DNA of 64,000 nucleotides from Winogradskyella arenosi (GCF_003337305.1 NZ_QPJO01000001.1:1068291-1132290), one strand, 5' to 3'. Counted from the stretch's first letter, positions 50,553 to 61,484 are shown. Translations and numbers: made by a program. Notes: generated by a model from the sequence alone, not told the origin.

Positions 50553-52916
50553 TTAGTTTATTTTATAGACCACAATCGTTTGGTCATCACTTTGCGAAAT
50601 GAGTTCTAAATCTCGTTCATCGTCTAGTTTTTCTAATGTGGCAGCACCTACACCAAAAACAGGGAAATTAGGAATCGGTTTCCCTTGACTATCAAATAAG
50701 TAAACTTTTTTAGCTTGCTTATCTGTTGTTGTAATATAAATTTTATCGTTTAAATAGAATATTCTTGGGGCGGTATAATCGCCATAATCCAAATCTATAG
50801 TTCTAGATTTTATGGTAAGCTTATTTTCATTTAGGGTTACCATAGTTTTACTTGTGGTATTTAGGTTATGATTATCCGTTAAATTAAGGTTTTCTCTAGT
50901 GATGGTTCCTCGGGTATTTACCTGTACAAGTTGTCCTAGGGTATTGGTGGTGGTAAACTTATTCTGATACAAATAAATAGAGTTGTCAGAAAATTGAAAG
51001 CCTTCCTTAAGGTTAATTCTGTTTTGCCCTTGTCGGTTTAGGATTTTTAAATCTTTACCTGCCGCGAAAACAATATAATCTTTTGTGCCAATACGGTAAT
51101 GTTGGGGTTGAGTTTTTAGGGCTGCACCATTGTTTTTATACTTAAAACCTTTTATAGGTTGGCCTTTAGCGTTATACATCAGTAAGTGCTTGCCTTGCGT
51201 CACTAATAAACGGTAGTCTTTACGTTTGTTGTAATCAAATACAGAAAGCGGTTGAGTAATAGGATCGTTAAATTTTAAAGGAAAAGGAGATACGTCGTTA
51301 CCGTTACGGTCTAAAACATAAAGCCTTTTTGGAGTGGTGAAAGCCAATTGCAATCGGCCATTTTTATACATGTCTATCTGTTCAATAGCGCCTAAAATTT
51401 GACCTTGTAATTGTTTTTTCCAAAGAATATTTCCGGTATTAGAAATGAGGTATAATATATTGTTTGCGTCTTGTGCTACGATGTCGTAGGTCTTGGTTAT
51501 ATGATTTTTTACCACTTGTGGCGCCAAAATTAGGGGGTGCTCTAATGTGGTTGTAAACGCTTCATTAACGGAGTTTGTTGCTGATCTCTTTTTAAATTTT
51601 TGAATTATACCGTGAACATGGGTGTAATGGTCTTCATGAATAAACTGAACAGCATTGGCATCATAACCTTTTAAAGATGCATCAAGGTAAGAAGATAGGG
51701 CGTCTGAGTCTTTATATATAAATAAGGAAGCCTCGTCGCTGAGTTGGGCTTGCATGTTAATGAAGGCTTCAGAATTTGAAAGGGTTTGGCGGTTGAGCGC
51801 ATTAACCAGAATAGATTTTAAAGCTTCGGGTTCGGCTGTGAAAATGACAAAGTTTTCAAAAACAGCGAAATATTTAGCTTCTTCAAACGTGATAAAAGGA
51901 TTTAAAATGGTCTTAAAGAAATCAGGATTCTCAAAATTGAAAATATCCAGATCTCTAAAGGTTTCAAAATGTGATTTTTCCTCTATAGCTTCAACCAAAA
52001 GTTTGGGATCTAAAGAATGAAGAATCAGAGCTTCATCGGTACGCGAAATCTCATTTGTAAAGTTTAAAAATGTTGGCGTTTCAGGGTTTAAATTGAGTTC
52101 CGTAGACGAATTATTTTTAAGAAATACCGAAAAGTCGTCGTAGGTAATACTCAATAAGGACTTGGTGCTTTTTGGTGCAATTTGTGGTGTGTTAATTTTT
52201 TGTGGAATAGTGAAATTAAAACGATCCATAAAATTCGTTATAGAATCCTTCGCGGTTAAAATACCATGATAGCTTAGACTTTTGTTGTGTGGGGTAAAAT
52301 CTAAAACCGTATAGTTAGAATGATCCTCCTCTATAAGCGGTGTAAACAATAATTCTGAATAATTAACGGCTGCGGATTTAAAAACAATCGAGGCGACCGC
52401 TTTGGTATCGGTCGTTTCAATAAGTTGGCTTAATGCGGTATTTTCATTTTCAGCATTTAAATTTTTCAAGAGGTTTAAATCGTTAGAACCTGCAAAGGTA
52501 TTGCCAATGACTGTATGGTAAATGACGGATTCATCGATTTGGGTCTTTGTAATTTTAGAATTCGCTAAAGTTTCAGAAATAAGATTTGGGAGGCTGTCTA
52601 TAACAAATAAGGTAGTGTCGTGTTTTGTTAGAATAAGATAATCCGTTACGGTAGAATCTTTATAGGTAAGATAAACAGGTGCTGTGGTGCTAAACTGTTT
52701 TAAAATTGGAGAGACAGCTTTAAGGTTGTCGCTGTAAACAGTTTCAAGAATGGTATTGTTAGTAATACTGTTTAAAAAGTCATTTAATTCATTAATCTGA
52801 ATAACGGCTTCAGCATTCGGTGGAATAAATTGATAGGAGTGTTTGGTTTTATTATAATCTTTCTGACACGAAATCATAAAAAGGAGTAAAATAGATAAAA
52901 AACCAAGTCGCTTCAT
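50553..52916 (-). CDS. Large lipoprotein with a PQQ/WD-like beta-propeller C-terminus, unknown
   Basis: 787 residues. Lipobox MISCQK (Cys near 17). Residues up to about 470 are diverged, resembling a DUF3352-like repeat of paired strands with loops such as EAVIQINELNDFLN. From about 475 to the end, blades with DANNILYLISNTGNILWKKQ, KRLYVLDRNGNDVSPFPL and KKVYLFDSQGKPIPNFPVFG suggest a PQQ-like or FG-GAP-like propeller. It is probably an outer-membrane-anchored protein. Similar genes next to rnhB in flavobacteria are my recollection, unchecked. Function unknown. Confidence 0.7.
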   Translation of the reverse strand: MKRLGFLSILLLFMISCQKDYNKTKHSYQFIPPNAEAVIQINELNDFLNSITNNTILETVYSDNLKAVSPILKQFSTTAPVYLTYKDSTVTDYLILTKHDTTLFVIDSLPNLISETLANSKITKTQIDESVIYHTVIGNTFAGSNDLNLLKNLNAENENTALSQLIETTDTKAVASIVFKSAAVNYSELLFTPLIEEDHSNYTVLDFTPHNKSLSYHGILTAKDSITNFMDRFNFTIPQKINTPQIAPKSTKSLLSITYDDFSVFLKNNSSTELNLNPETPTFLNFTNEISRTDEALILHSLDPKLLVEAIEEKSHFETFRDLDIFNFENPDFFKTILNPFITFEEAKYFAVFENFVIFTAEPEALKSILVNALNRQTLSNSEAFINMQAQLSDEASLFIYKDSDALSSYLDASLKGYDANAVQFIHEDHYTHVHGIIQKFKKRSATNSVNEAFTTTLEHPLILAPQVVKNHITKTYDIVAQDANNILYLISNTGNILWKKQLQGQILGAIEQIDMYKNGRLQLAFTTPKRLYVLDRNGNDVSPFPLKFNDPITQPLSVFDYNKRKDYRLLVTQGKHLLMYNAKGQPIKGFKYKNNGAALKTQPQHYRIGTKDYIVFAAGKDLKILNRQGQNRINLKEGFQFSDNSIYLYQNKFTTTNTLGQLVQVNTRGTITRENLNLTDNHNLNTTSKTMVTLNENKLTIKSRTIDLDYGDYTAPRIFYLNDKIYITTTDKQAKKVYLFDSQGKPIPNFPVFGVGAATLEKLDDERDLELISQSDDQTIVVYKIN

Positions 52917-53023
52917 TAAAGTGAGTTTTTAATTAAAGGACAAATATAAAAAGTAAAATGGAGTCTCATTTTAAAACGACGCATTAATAATAGTAAAGCT
53001 AAAGGTAATACGGTTACTTTCGC

Positions 53024-53626
53024 TTATAAATTTAATTCGTATTGTTCGGGTAATAAGCGAAAGGATTTACGGTGGTATTTTGTAATCCCGTATTTTTCAA
53101 TAGCGGCACGGTGTTCTTTGGTAGGGTAGCCTTTGTTTTGTTTCCAATTGTACATAGGGAATTCCTCATGTATTTTTTCCATGTAGGCATCTCTGTGGGT
53201 TTTAGCTAAAACGGACGCGGACGCGATACTCATATATTTTCCATCACCTTTAACAATGGTTTCATAAGGGATGTTCTTAAAAGGCTTAAACCGATTGCCG
53301 TCTACAATTATAAACTCAGGTGATATTTCTAATTTCTCAATAGATTGGTGCATGGCCAAAATAGAAGCGTTAAGAATATTAATGCTGTCAATTTCTTCTT
53401 CATAAATATGGGTAACTGCAAAACTGATACTGTCTTGTTCAATTAAGGGCTTAAGTAATGCTCGGTTAGATTTTGAGAGCTGCTTAGAGTCTGTTAAGAT
53501 GCTGTTCTTAAATCGTCTAGGTAAAATAACAGCGGCTGCCGTAACCGGACCTGCTAAACATCCGCGACCAGCTTCATCTGTTCCGCACTCTATTTTATGA
53601 TTTGAATATTGAAATTTTAGGGCCAA
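53024..53626 (-). CDS. rnhB: Ribonuclease HII
   Basis: 200 residues. It removes RNA from RNA-DNA hybrids, including single misincorporated ribonucleotides. The catalytic motif [15 protein letters not shown] gives the Asp-Glu pair, with IIVDGNRF and AKTHRDAYM adding the other acids. ATG 53626 begins the usual short N-terminus. It lies upstream of the propeller lipoprotein on the minus strand. Confidence 0.96.
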   Translation of the reverse strand: MALKFQYSNHKIECGTDEAGRGCLAGPVTAAAVILPRRFKNSILTDSKQLSKSNRALLKPLIEQDSISFAVTHIYEEEIDSINILNASILAMHQSIEKLEISPEFIIVDGNRFKPFKNIPYETIVKGDGKYMSIASASVLAKTHRDAYMEKIHEEFPMYNWKQNKGYPTKEHRAAIEKYGITKYHRKSFRLLPEQYELNL

Positions 53627-53839
53627 AATGTTAATTTTTGAACAAAGTTAAAATTTTAACGCAACCCTTTTGCTTTTTTTACATCTAAGAAGTGAGTAAT
53701 CCACGAAAACAGTAGAAAATTGTATTGTTGGAATTGTTGTCATTATCGTAACATACTTAACATTTTTTTAGCAAAAACGTTTGCTTATTTAATATTTAAT
53801 TAAGATGTTTGCAACTAGACTAACTCAAATAATTGTTTT

Positions 53840-56800
53840 ATGAAATTAAAGTTAACATGGTTATTAACGCTTTTTATGGCGTTCGTGATGCAATTTTCTT
53901 TTGCACAAGAGAAAACTGTCACAGGTACAGTTACAACGGCTTCGGATGGTTTACCTCTTCCAGGTGCAAGTGTAATTGTAAAAGGGACCTCTAGAGGTCA
54001 ACAAACAGATTTTGATGGTAAGTATACCATTCAAGTCAGTCAAGGAGATATTTTAGTAGTTTCATACGTAGGTATGAAAGATGCTGAAGTTCTTATTGGT
54101 TCAGGGAGCACATATGATGTTTCAATTGAAGAAGATAGTGCTTTAGATGAAGTAATTGTTGTAGGTTATGGAACAACAACTAAAGAAGCATACACAGGTA
54201 CTGCAACTCGTATTGAGACAGAAAATGTAGAAGCTAAGGCTGTTTCTAACGTTTCTGAAGCGCTTAGAGGTGAGGTTGCCGGTGTAAACGTAATTTCTTA
54301 TAGTGGTGCGCCAGGAGCGGATGCTACAATTAGAATTCGTGGTTTCGGTTCTGTAAATGGAAATTCAGATCCTTTATATATTGTAGATGGTGCTCCTTAT
54401 GCGAGTGACCTTTCTTCAATTAACCCTGCAGATATCGAAAGCATGACTGTATTAAAAGATGCTGCGGCAACTTCTATTTACGGTTCAAGAGGTGCTAACG
54501 GTGTAATCGTTATTACTACGAAATTAGGGAAATCTGGAAAAACAATTGTTTCTGTGGATTTTAAAACAAGTGTTAACACATTATCATTACCTCAGTATGA
54601 TATTGTTGAGTCTCCAGAGCAATATATTGAATTGTCTTGGGAAGCACTTAAAAATAAAGGAGCATTACTAGGGCAGTCAGATCCTGCTGCTTGGGCAAGT
54701 GCCAACTTATACGGTACTGCAGAAGGTATCAATAGTGCATACAATATCTGGGATGCAGATGGAGCTAACTTAATTAATCCTGCTACTGGAGAATTTAACT
54801 CAGGTGTTAATCGTAGGTACACACCAACTAAATGGTCAGATGCTGCTTTTGGTACAGGAATTAGAACTGAAGCTAACGTACAACTTAGTGGAGGTAATGA
54901 AAGAACACGTTTTTCTACATCTTTCGGTTATTTAAATGATGAAGGGTTTACAATCAACTCTGGTTATAACCGTTACACAACAAGATTAAATGTTGAAGAT
55001 AAGCCAGCAGAATGGTTAACAATAGGAGCTAATGTTGGTTTTACAGGAAGTAAGTATAACAACTCTTCTAGTGATGAAGGATCTTCAGGAAGTTCTGGAA
55101 ACATTTTTGCTTTAACAAATACAACACCAGCAATCTACGATGTATATTTAAGAGATGCTAATGGTGATTTGGTTGCCGATCCTATTTATGGAGGATACCA
55201 ATTTGATTATGGTTCTGAGTATGGAAGAAGAGCATGGAACTCTACCAATGGTATTGGTGATGCTACTTACGATTTAGCACGTACAGATGTAGTAACAATG
55301 TTAGGTAACTTCAATGTTGGTATTGATATTACTAAGAACTTGAAATTTGAAACACGTTACAGTGGTCAAATTAACACCTCTAACTATACATCAATGTCTA
55401 ACCCATATTATGGAAGTGGAGCGTCTAGTCAAGGTTACTTATTTAAAAGAGAATCTACTAACATTAACCAGAACTTCTTACAAATGTTACGTTACACGAA
55501 ACAATTTGGAAGTCATAATGTAGAAGCATTCGTAGCACACGAATCTACAGTAAACAGATATAACTATTTATCTGCTGCTGCTCAAACAGCTATTATTCCA
55601 AGATCTACAAGTTTAGATCAGTACACAACTGCAGTAGGTCAAGCCTCTAGTTATACATTAAGACAAAGTTTAGATAGTTACTTTTCACAGTTTAACTACA
55701 ACTATGATCAAAAGTATTTCTTTACAGGATCTGTTAGACGTGATGGGTCTTCAAGATTTATCCAAGACAAATGGGGTACTTTCGGATCTGTTGGTTTAGG
55801 ATGGGTTGTTTCAAACGAAGATTTCTTTGCTAATGTAGATTTCTTAGATTATTTAAAAGCTAAAGGAAGTTACGGGGTTATTGGTGATCAAGGTGTAAAT
55901 ACACTTTACGGATACAATTTCTTCACAATTAATACAACAGCTGACGGGTCTATATCTTATTCACCTAGTGGTGAGGCAGCAAACCCAGATTTAACATGGG
56001 AAACTTCTAAAATTGCTCAGTTTGGTTTAGAAACTACTTGGTTTGATGGTTATTTAAATTTAGATGTTGATTACTACGTTAAGAATACAACAAACTTATT
56101 CTTCACTCAAGCATTACCAACATCTCCTGGAGATTCGTTCATCAGATATAATGACGGTGAAATGAGAAACAAAGGTCTTGAATTTGATGCTCAGGTATTT
56201 ATTATTAAAAACCATGAAGATTGGAGATTGTCATTAAATGTAAATGGTGAGATGTTTGATAATGAAATTACTGAAATGCCAATAGATTACATTACAGGAG
56301 TAGATAAAGTTATCGATGGTAACTTATCTGTAGGAAGATCTTTATACGAATGGAATATGAGAGAATGGGCTGGTGTCGATCCTGCAACAGGAGCTGGTTT
56401 ATGGAGTGCATACTATAATGATGTTGATAATGATGGTGTTTTTAACTCTGCTAACGGAGATGAAAGTATTTCTAACTTAACATTATACCAATCAACGAAC
56501 CCAGATGCTAATATCGTAAAAACAACTACATCTTCTTATACGTACTCTGATGAAACTACATTAGGAGCTACTGAAGCTTACGTTGGTAAATCAGCTATTC
56601 CTAAAATAAGAGGTAGTTTCCGTTTAAATGCAGGGTATAAAAACTTTGACTTATCTGCACAATTCGGTTATAGTATCGGTGGATATGTTTATGATACAGG
56701 TTATGCAACGTTAATGAATAATAGAAGTTTAATAGGTACTAATAACTACCATACAGATGCCGCTAATGCATGGTCTGAGGTAGGTGATATTACTAATGTA

Positions 56801-57094
56801 CCAAGATTATCTGCTGGGTATGATACAGATGTAAATTACAGTGCTACTTCTTCTCGTTTCTTAACTAAAGCAGATTATTTATCATTAAATAACATTAGAT
56901 TAAGCTACTCTTTACCAAGTGATGCTGTAGAAGCTATGAAATTAAGACGTTTCAACATTTTCGTAACAGGTGATAATGTTATGATGTTATCAGCAAGAGA
57001 CGGTCTTAACCCTACAACATTCATTGGTACGTCAAATTCAGGTATATATATGCCTAGAACTGCATTTAGTGTAGGTGCTAAAATTGAATTTTAA
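53840..57094 (+). CDS. SusC/RagA family TonB-dependent outer-membrane transporter
   Basis: 1084 residues. Signal peptide (LTWLLTLFMAFVMQFSFA), then a carboxypeptidase-like regulatory domain (VTGTVTTASDGLPLPGASVIVKG), the TonB box DEVIVVGYGT near residue 105, the plug (ALRGEVAGVNVISYSGAPG, LKDAAATSIYGSRGANGVIVI) and a 22-strand barrel ending IEF. It imports large nutrients across the outer membrane with the SusD partner that follows 14 bases later. The substrate is unknown; the neighbouring secreted protease hints at peptide uptake, which is inference. Confidence 0.95.
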   Translation: MKLKLTWLLTLFMAFVMQFSFAQEKTVTGTVTTASDGLPLPGASVIVKGTSRGQQTDFDGKYTIQVSQGDILVVSYVGMKDAEVLIGSGSTYDVSIEEDSALDEVIVVGYGTTTKEAYTGTATRIETENVEAKAVSNVSEALRGEVAGVNVISYSGAPGADATIRIRGFGSVNGNSDPLYIVDGAPYASDLSSINPADIESMTVLKDAAATSIYGSRGANGVIVITTKLGKSGKTIVSVDFKTSVNTLSLPQYDIVESPEQYIELSWEALKNKGALLGQSDPAAWASANLYGTAEGINSAYNIWDADGANLINPATGEFNSGVNRRYTPTKWSDAAFGTGIRTEANVQLSGGNERTRFSTSFGYLNDEGFTINSGYNRYTTRLNVEDKPAEWLTIGANVGFTGSKYNNSSSDEGSSGSSGNIFALTNTTPAIYDVYLRDANGDLVADPIYGGYQFDYGSEYGRRAWNSTNGIGDATYDLARTDVVTMLGNFNVGIDITKNLKFETRYSGQINTSNYTSMSNPYYGSGASSQGYLFKRESTNINQNFLQMLRYTKQFGSHNVEAFVAHESTVNRYNYLSAAAQTAIIPRSTSLDQYTTAVGQASSYTLRQSLDSYFSQFNYNYDQKYFFTGSVRRDGSSRFIQDKWGTFGSVGLGWVVSNEDFFANVDFLDYLKAKGSYGVIGDQGVNTLYGYNFFTINTTADGSISYSPSGEAANPDLTWETSKIAQFGLETTWFDGYLNLDVDYYVKNTTNLFFTQALPTSPGDSFIRYNDGEMRNKGLEFDAQVFIIKNHEDWRLSLNVNGEMFDNEITEMPIDYITGVDKVIDGNLSVGRSLYEWNMREWAGVDPATGAGLWSAYYNDVDNDGVFNSANGDESISNLTLYQSTNPDANIVKTTTSSYTYSDETTLGATEAYVGKSAIPKIRGSFRLNAGYKNFDLSAQFGYSIGGYVYDTGYATLMNNRSLIGTNNYHTDAANAWSEVGDITNVPRLSAGYDTDVNYSATSSRFLTKADYLSLNNIRLSYSLPSDAVEAMKLRRFNIFVTGDNVMMLSARDGLNPTTFIGTSNSGIYMPRTAFSVGAKIEF

Positions 57095-57108
57095 AAAAAA
57101 AAATGATT

Positions 57109-58590
57109 ATGAGAAAAAAATTAATTTATTCAGTAGTATTATCCTCGTTAATGTTTATGGGGTGTAATGATGAATTCCTAGAAGGCGAAAATACAAGTGT
57201 ATTAACGGCTGAGGGTATTGCAGAACATTCTGATACTTATACTGCGCTCTTAGATGGTTCGCTTAACGGTATTACCAGTTTAATTATTGAGCCGTTTGGT
57301 ATCACTGGTGATAGCCATGATGACTTTGGTCAGAAAGGTGTTGATCTTTGGACGGATATCGTATGTGGTGATGTAGCATTATCTGCAAGTGCATATGGAT
57401 GGTATAATGCACCAGCAAATTTAGTTTCAACCGTAGATTTTACAGATGATACTAACTCTACAATTTGGGAGTATTACTATAGAATCATCAAAATTGCGAA
57501 TGGAGTTATTGAGAATAGTGGAGGTAATGAAACTATTCCTGAGACTGACGATGCAAAGCGTATTATGGGACAAGCTAAGGCATACAGAGCTTATGCTTAC
57601 TATAATTTAGTGCAGTTGTTCCAGAGAGCTTACGATCCAGATCAAGAAGTTTTACCATTCTATAACATCGATACTTATAGCTTAGAAAAAGTAAAAGCGT
57701 CAGTTATTTATGATCAAATTATTTCTGATTTAACAGATGCAACTAGTCTTTTAGATGGGTATACTCGTGAGTCTAAAAATCAGTTAGACAAAACAGTAGC
57801 ACAAGGTTTCTTAGCCTATACTTACGCTGCTATGGGGAACTATGCAGACGCTAAAGTTTATGCTGATGCTGTAATTAATGCAGGTTATCCTTTAACAACA
57901 ACAGGAGAATTAGCATATCCTGGTGCAGGTTCAGGGTTTAATGATATTAACGCCGCGTCATGGATTTGGGGTTATGATTTAACTGAAGATTTAGGTCACC
58001 AATTAATAGACTGGTGGGGACAAATGGATTATTTTACATATAGTTATGCTTGGGCCGGAGATACAAAATCAATTGATGATTTATTGTATTCAAAGATTCA
58101 AGATGGCGATGTAAGAAAAGATCAGTTCGGTACTGGTGCTGCACCATTACAACCAATCAACAAGTTTTTTGATCCGGGTAGAACGGTTGCAGGACAATAC
58201 GTAATTTCTACAGATTTAATTCTTATGCGTTCTGAAGAAATGTACTTATTAAGTGCTGAAGCGTCTGCTAATCTTGGAGATGATGCTACTGCTAAAGCAA
58301 TCTTATTAACTATGTTAACGGACCGTATGGGAAGCGCTGATGCTACAGCATACGTGTCACCGTTGTCAGGCCAAGCGTTAAAAAATGCTATTTACTTACA
58401 GACTCGTATTGAATTATGGGGAGAAGGTAAATCTTATTTCGCTATGAAGCGTAACCAAGCAACTGTGACAAGGGGTAGTAACCACGTGTTTAGAGCTGGA
58501 GAGTCTTTTTCTTACGATTCTGATGAAATGTCATTCCAGATTCCTGAAATTGAAATAACTAACAACCCAAGTATTACTGGGCAAAACTAA
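57109..58590 (+). CDS. SusD/RagB family outer-membrane lipoprotein
   Basis: 493 residues. Lipobox MFMGCND (Cys near 19). TPR-like helical repeats include MGQAKAYRAYAYYNLVQLFQRAYDP, typical of SusD, and C-terminal motifs such as ELWGEGKSYFAMKR. It caps the SusC pore and captures ligand. An ATG two codons earlier at 57103 is equally placed. It is followed 11 bases later by a third lipoprotein gene. Confidence 0.94.
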   Translation: MRKKLIYSVVLSSLMFMGCNDEFLEGENTSVLTAEGIAEHSDTYTALLDGSLNGITSLIIEPFGITGDSHDDFGQKGVDLWTDIVCGDVALSASAYGWYNAPANLVSTVDFTDDTNSTIWEYYYRIIKIANGVIENSGGNETIPETDDAKRIMGQAKAYRAYAYYNLVQLFQRAYDPDQEVLPFYNIDTYSLEKVKASVIYDQIISDLTDATSLLDGYTRESKNQLDKTVAQGFLAYTYAAMGNYADAKVYADAVINAGYPLTTTGELAYPGAGSGFNDINAASWIWGYDLTEDLGHQLIDWWGQMDYFTYSYAWAGDTKSIDDLLYSKIQDGDVRKDQFGTGAAPLQPINKFFDPGRTVAGQYVISTDLILMRSEEMYLLSAEASANLGDDATAKAILLTMLTDRMGSADATAYVSPLSGQALKNAIYLQTRIELWGEGKSYFAMKRNQATVTRGSNHVFRAGESFSYDSDEMSFQIPEIEITNNPSITGQN

Positions 58591-58601
58591 AAAATATTAA
58601 A

Positions 58602-59348
58602 ATGAAAAAATATTATAAATATCTAGCGGTTTTCGCAGCCATCGCAATGTTTAATTGTGAGGCGGATGATGAATCTAAATTAAGTAATTATGTAGGTTTT
58701 GAACAAGGAGATTTGCCTGTTGAAATAAAGAAAGATAGTCTTTTTACCAAGACTGTACAGGTGGCCGCATCTGAAGTTTCAAGTTCAGATCGTACTTACT
58801 CTATTTATGTTGATGGTGCATCTACTTTAGGAACTTATTATGAAGTGCCTGAGACGGTAACGATTCCTGCTAATACCAATGTTGGGTCTTTTGATGTTGT
58901 ACTAACAGATGATGAGACTTTAGAATATTTCGATCAAACATTGATTTTTCAATGGGAAGGTGAAAGAGGTTTAAATATTAGTAATCCTGTAACATTAAAT
59001 GTAACTGAGTTATGTGAGTTAACATTAATTAGTGTAGTGCTAGAGTTTGATGACTATCCTGGAGAGGCTTATTTCCAATTAGTTGATTTTTCAAGCGGAT
59101 CAGCAGTATTACTATATGATAGTCGTAATGAACTAAGCTTTAGTGGTTTAACAACCTATGAGCATAGGTTTTGTTTAGATGATGGTGACTATGGTATTGC
59201 AGTATATGATAGTTATGGTGATGGTGGAACTGATTATACAGTTTCAATTAAAGGTGAAGATATTGTTTTATCTGAAGGTTCTGTTCCTGATGCAGGTTCT
59301 GGTTATCCTGTTGTTACTAACATATCAGACATATTTACTATAGAATAA
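58602..59348 (+). CDS. Surface lipoprotein of the SusCD locus
   Basis: 248 residues. Lipobox-like MFNCEAD (Cys near 19). Residues about 30-140 are strand-rich with a Calx-beta/DUF-like pattern (TIPANTNVGSFDVVLTDDETLEYFDQTL). The C-terminal half has DDGDYGIAVYDSYGDGG, an Asp/Gly-rich loop probably binding calcium. Such third genes of SusCD sets often encode surface ligand-binding proteins. Family not named with confidence. It ends in a terminator, closing the operon. Confidence 0.7.
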   Translation: MKKYYKYLAVFAAIAMFNCEADDESKLSNYVGFEQGDLPVEIKKDSLFTKTVQVAASEVSSSDRTYSIYVDGASTLGTYYEVPETVTIPANTNVGSFDVVLTDDETLEYFDQTLIFQWEGERGLNISNPVTLNVTELCELTLISVVLEFDDYPGEAYFQLVDFSSGSAVLLYDSRNELSFSGLTTYEHRFCLDDGDYGIAVYDSYGDGGTDYTVSIKGEDIVLSEGSVPDAGSGYPVVTNISDIFTIE

Positions 59349-59368
59349 TTATTTTTATTACTTATTGT

Positions 59369-59401
59369 AAAGCCACCATATTTATTATGGTGGCTTTTTT
59401 T
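59369..59401 (+). terminator. Terminator of the SusC-SusD-lipoprotein operon
   Basis: AAAGCCACCATA-loop-TATGGTGGCTTTTTT, 12-bp stem and T run. Confidence 0.9.
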
Positions 59402-59469
59402 GTTACTTATATCTGTTATGAATTAATATAAAAAACCTGTATATTGCCAATAAATTTATTTAAAAAAAT

Positions 59470-61425
59470 ATGAAAAAATACTTACTATCTATAGCCTTAT
59501 TGGTTGCTTTCAATCAAAGTTATAGTCAAAACCCTGCTGACAGTAAGCTTTCACAAGGAAATCTTCAATTATTAGAGCAATTTAAGCTAGAGGAAACAAA
59601 CCGTTTGGCTAGAATAGATTCATATCTAAAGGCCCACCCAGAAACTAAAGTAAGCTTCAAAGATGGTTTCAATTATAGCCATATTTATGATGTTGTAGAT
59701 GGTGTAGTATTATACAAATCTACTGATAATTTAGATGCGGGACGCGCAACTAAAACTTCTTATCTACAAGTTGGCGGACAATTAAATTTAGACTTAGACG
59801 GGTCAGGGATGACAGTTGGTGTATGGGACGGAGGACCTGCTCAGAATACTCACGTTGAATTTCTTAATACTGAAGGTACAAATTCACGTATAACGGTTAT
59901 CGATAATATTACAACAGAAGGAGAATCAGCATTTAGTAGTCATGGAACACACGTTGTTGGTACAATTGCTGCTATTGGAGTAGATCCACGAGCTAAAGGT
60001 ATGGCAACTAATGTTTCTGTCAAGTCTTATAATTGGACAAATGATCTTTCTGAAATGGTTTCAGCTGTTAACGCGTCTTCTAATCCTATTATTCTATCCA
60101 ATCATTCTTATGGTATTCCTGTAATTGGTGATGACGGTGCTTTACCGTCTTGGTATATGGGAGCTTATACCCAAGATGCTGCCAGTATTGATAATATTGC
60201 GCTTAATAACCCTAAATATTTAATTGTGGCTTCCGCAGGAAATAGTGGACAGAGCAGTTATGAAGGGGGACTTTATCCAGGCTATGATAAACTTACTACA
60301 GATAAAAATGCAAAAAATAGTTTAATTATAGCCAACGCTAGCCCGGTTCTAGCACCTTTTACATATGATTTGGAGCCAGTTAGTATCAACTCAAGTAGTA
60401 GTCAGGGGCCAACTGACGATTTAAGAATAAAACCAGATATTGCTGCAGACGGAACGGGTTTATTATCTACAGTCCCTACGGATAGTTATGCAGAAATGAC
60501 TGGTACATCTATGTCAGCACCTAACACTACTGGTACCTTGGTTTTGTTACAACAATATTATAACCAACTTAATGGGGAGTATATGGATTCTTCTACTTTA
60601 AGAGGTTTAGTGAGTCATACTGCAGTAGATGATTTTTCAGAAGAAGGGCCTGATCCAAAGTTTGGTTGGGGATTTTTAGACGCCAAAGTTTCGGCAGAAA
60701 CTATTTTAGCAGCTTCAACAGGAGAGGCTATCATGGATGAATTGAATTTAATGCAAAATGAAACTTATACATTGACGTTTTCTGCAGAAGCGGGAGATAT
60801 TTTAAAGGCGAGTATATGCTGGATTGACCAGGTTGGACCTGTTTCTACAGGTGAGTTAAACGATCCAACCGCTAGGTTGGTAAATGATTTAGATTTGAGA
60901 TTATCTAAAGATGGATCTACTTTTATGCCTTGGAAATTAAATTATTCTGCAGATTCAGGATTCTCTAATTCTAAAGGAGATAATTCTGCAGATAATATTG
61001 AAATTATTGAAATTGAAGCACCATCATCTGGAGTTTATTCTTTAACGGTTTCGCATAAAGGAACGCTTAAAGGAAATGTAGGAGGACCTTTTGATCCACA
61101 AAGTCAAGACTTTTCATTAATTGTTACGGGTAATAATCTTACATTAGGTGTAGAAGAAAATGCACTTTCCAACAGCTTAGTGGTGTATCCTAACCCTAAT
61201 AAAGGTGAGTTTACAATCAGTTTCGATTCTAACTTAGCAACAACCTCAGATGTTGTTATTGATATTTATGATATCAGTGGACGTAAAGTGTATCAAAATA
61301 CTTTTGCAAACGTAAACGGACAGTTTAATAAAACCATAAACTTAACAGGAGTTGCTTCTGGAGTTTATGTTGCTAATATCGCTCAAGGCGCTAATAAAAC
61401 GTCTCAGAAGATTATTATTGAATAA
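59470..61425 (+). CDS. Secreted subtilisin-family serine protease with T9SS sorting domain
   Basis: 651 residues. Signal peptide (LLSIALLVAFNQSYS). The S8 catalytic triad is visible: Asp in VGVWDGGPAQ, His in SSHGTHVVGTIAAIG, Ser in GTSMSAPNTTGTLVLLQ; the oxyanion Asn is in VASAGNSGQ. A beta-sandwich domain follows at about 440-555. The end is a type A T9SS sorting domain (LVVYPNPNKGEFTISF, ISGRKVYQN, GVYVANI, KIIIE), so export across the outer membrane and surface anchoring or release are expected. It is monocistronic between terminators. Confidence 0.94.
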   Translation: MKKYLLSIALLVAFNQSYSQNPADSKLSQGNLQLLEQFKLEETNRLARIDSYLKAHPETKVSFKDGFNYSHIYDVVDGVVLYKSTDNLDAGRATKTSYLQVGGQLNLDLDGSGMTVGVWDGGPAQNTHVEFLNTEGTNSRITVIDNITTEGESAFSSHGTHVVGTIAAIGVDPRAKGMATNVSVKSYNWTNDLSEMVSAVNASSNPIILSNHSYGIPVIGDDGALPSWYMGAYTQDAASIDNIALNNPKYLIVASAGNSGQSSYEGGLYPGYDKLTTDKNAKNSLIIANASPVLAPFTYDLEPVSINSSSSQGPTDDLRIKPDIAADGTGLLSTVPTDSYAEMTGTSMSAPNTTGTLVLLQQYYNQLNGEYMDSSTLRGLVSHTAVDDFSEEGPDPKFGWGFLDAKVSAETILAASTGEAIMDELNLMQNETYTLTFSAEAGDILKASICWIDQVGPVSTGELNDPTARLVNDLDLRLSKDGSTFMPWKLNYSADSGFSNSKGDNSADNIEIIEIEAPSSGVYSLTVSHKGTLKGNVGGPFDPQSQDFSLIVTGNNLTLGVEENALSNSLVVYPNPNKGEFTISFDSNLATTSDVVIDIYDISGRKVYQNTFANVNGQFNKTINLTGVASGVYVANIAQGANKTSQKIIIE

Positions 61426-61450
61426 TCTAAGTAAAGCATTTTGCTAACTA

Positions 61451-61484
61451 ACGGCCAACAATCTATTTGTTGGCCGTTTTTTTT
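61451..61484 (+). terminator. Terminator of the subtilase gene
   Basis: ACGGCCAACAA-TCTAT-TTGTTGGCCGTTTTTTTT, 11-bp perfect stem and T run. Confidence 0.92.
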
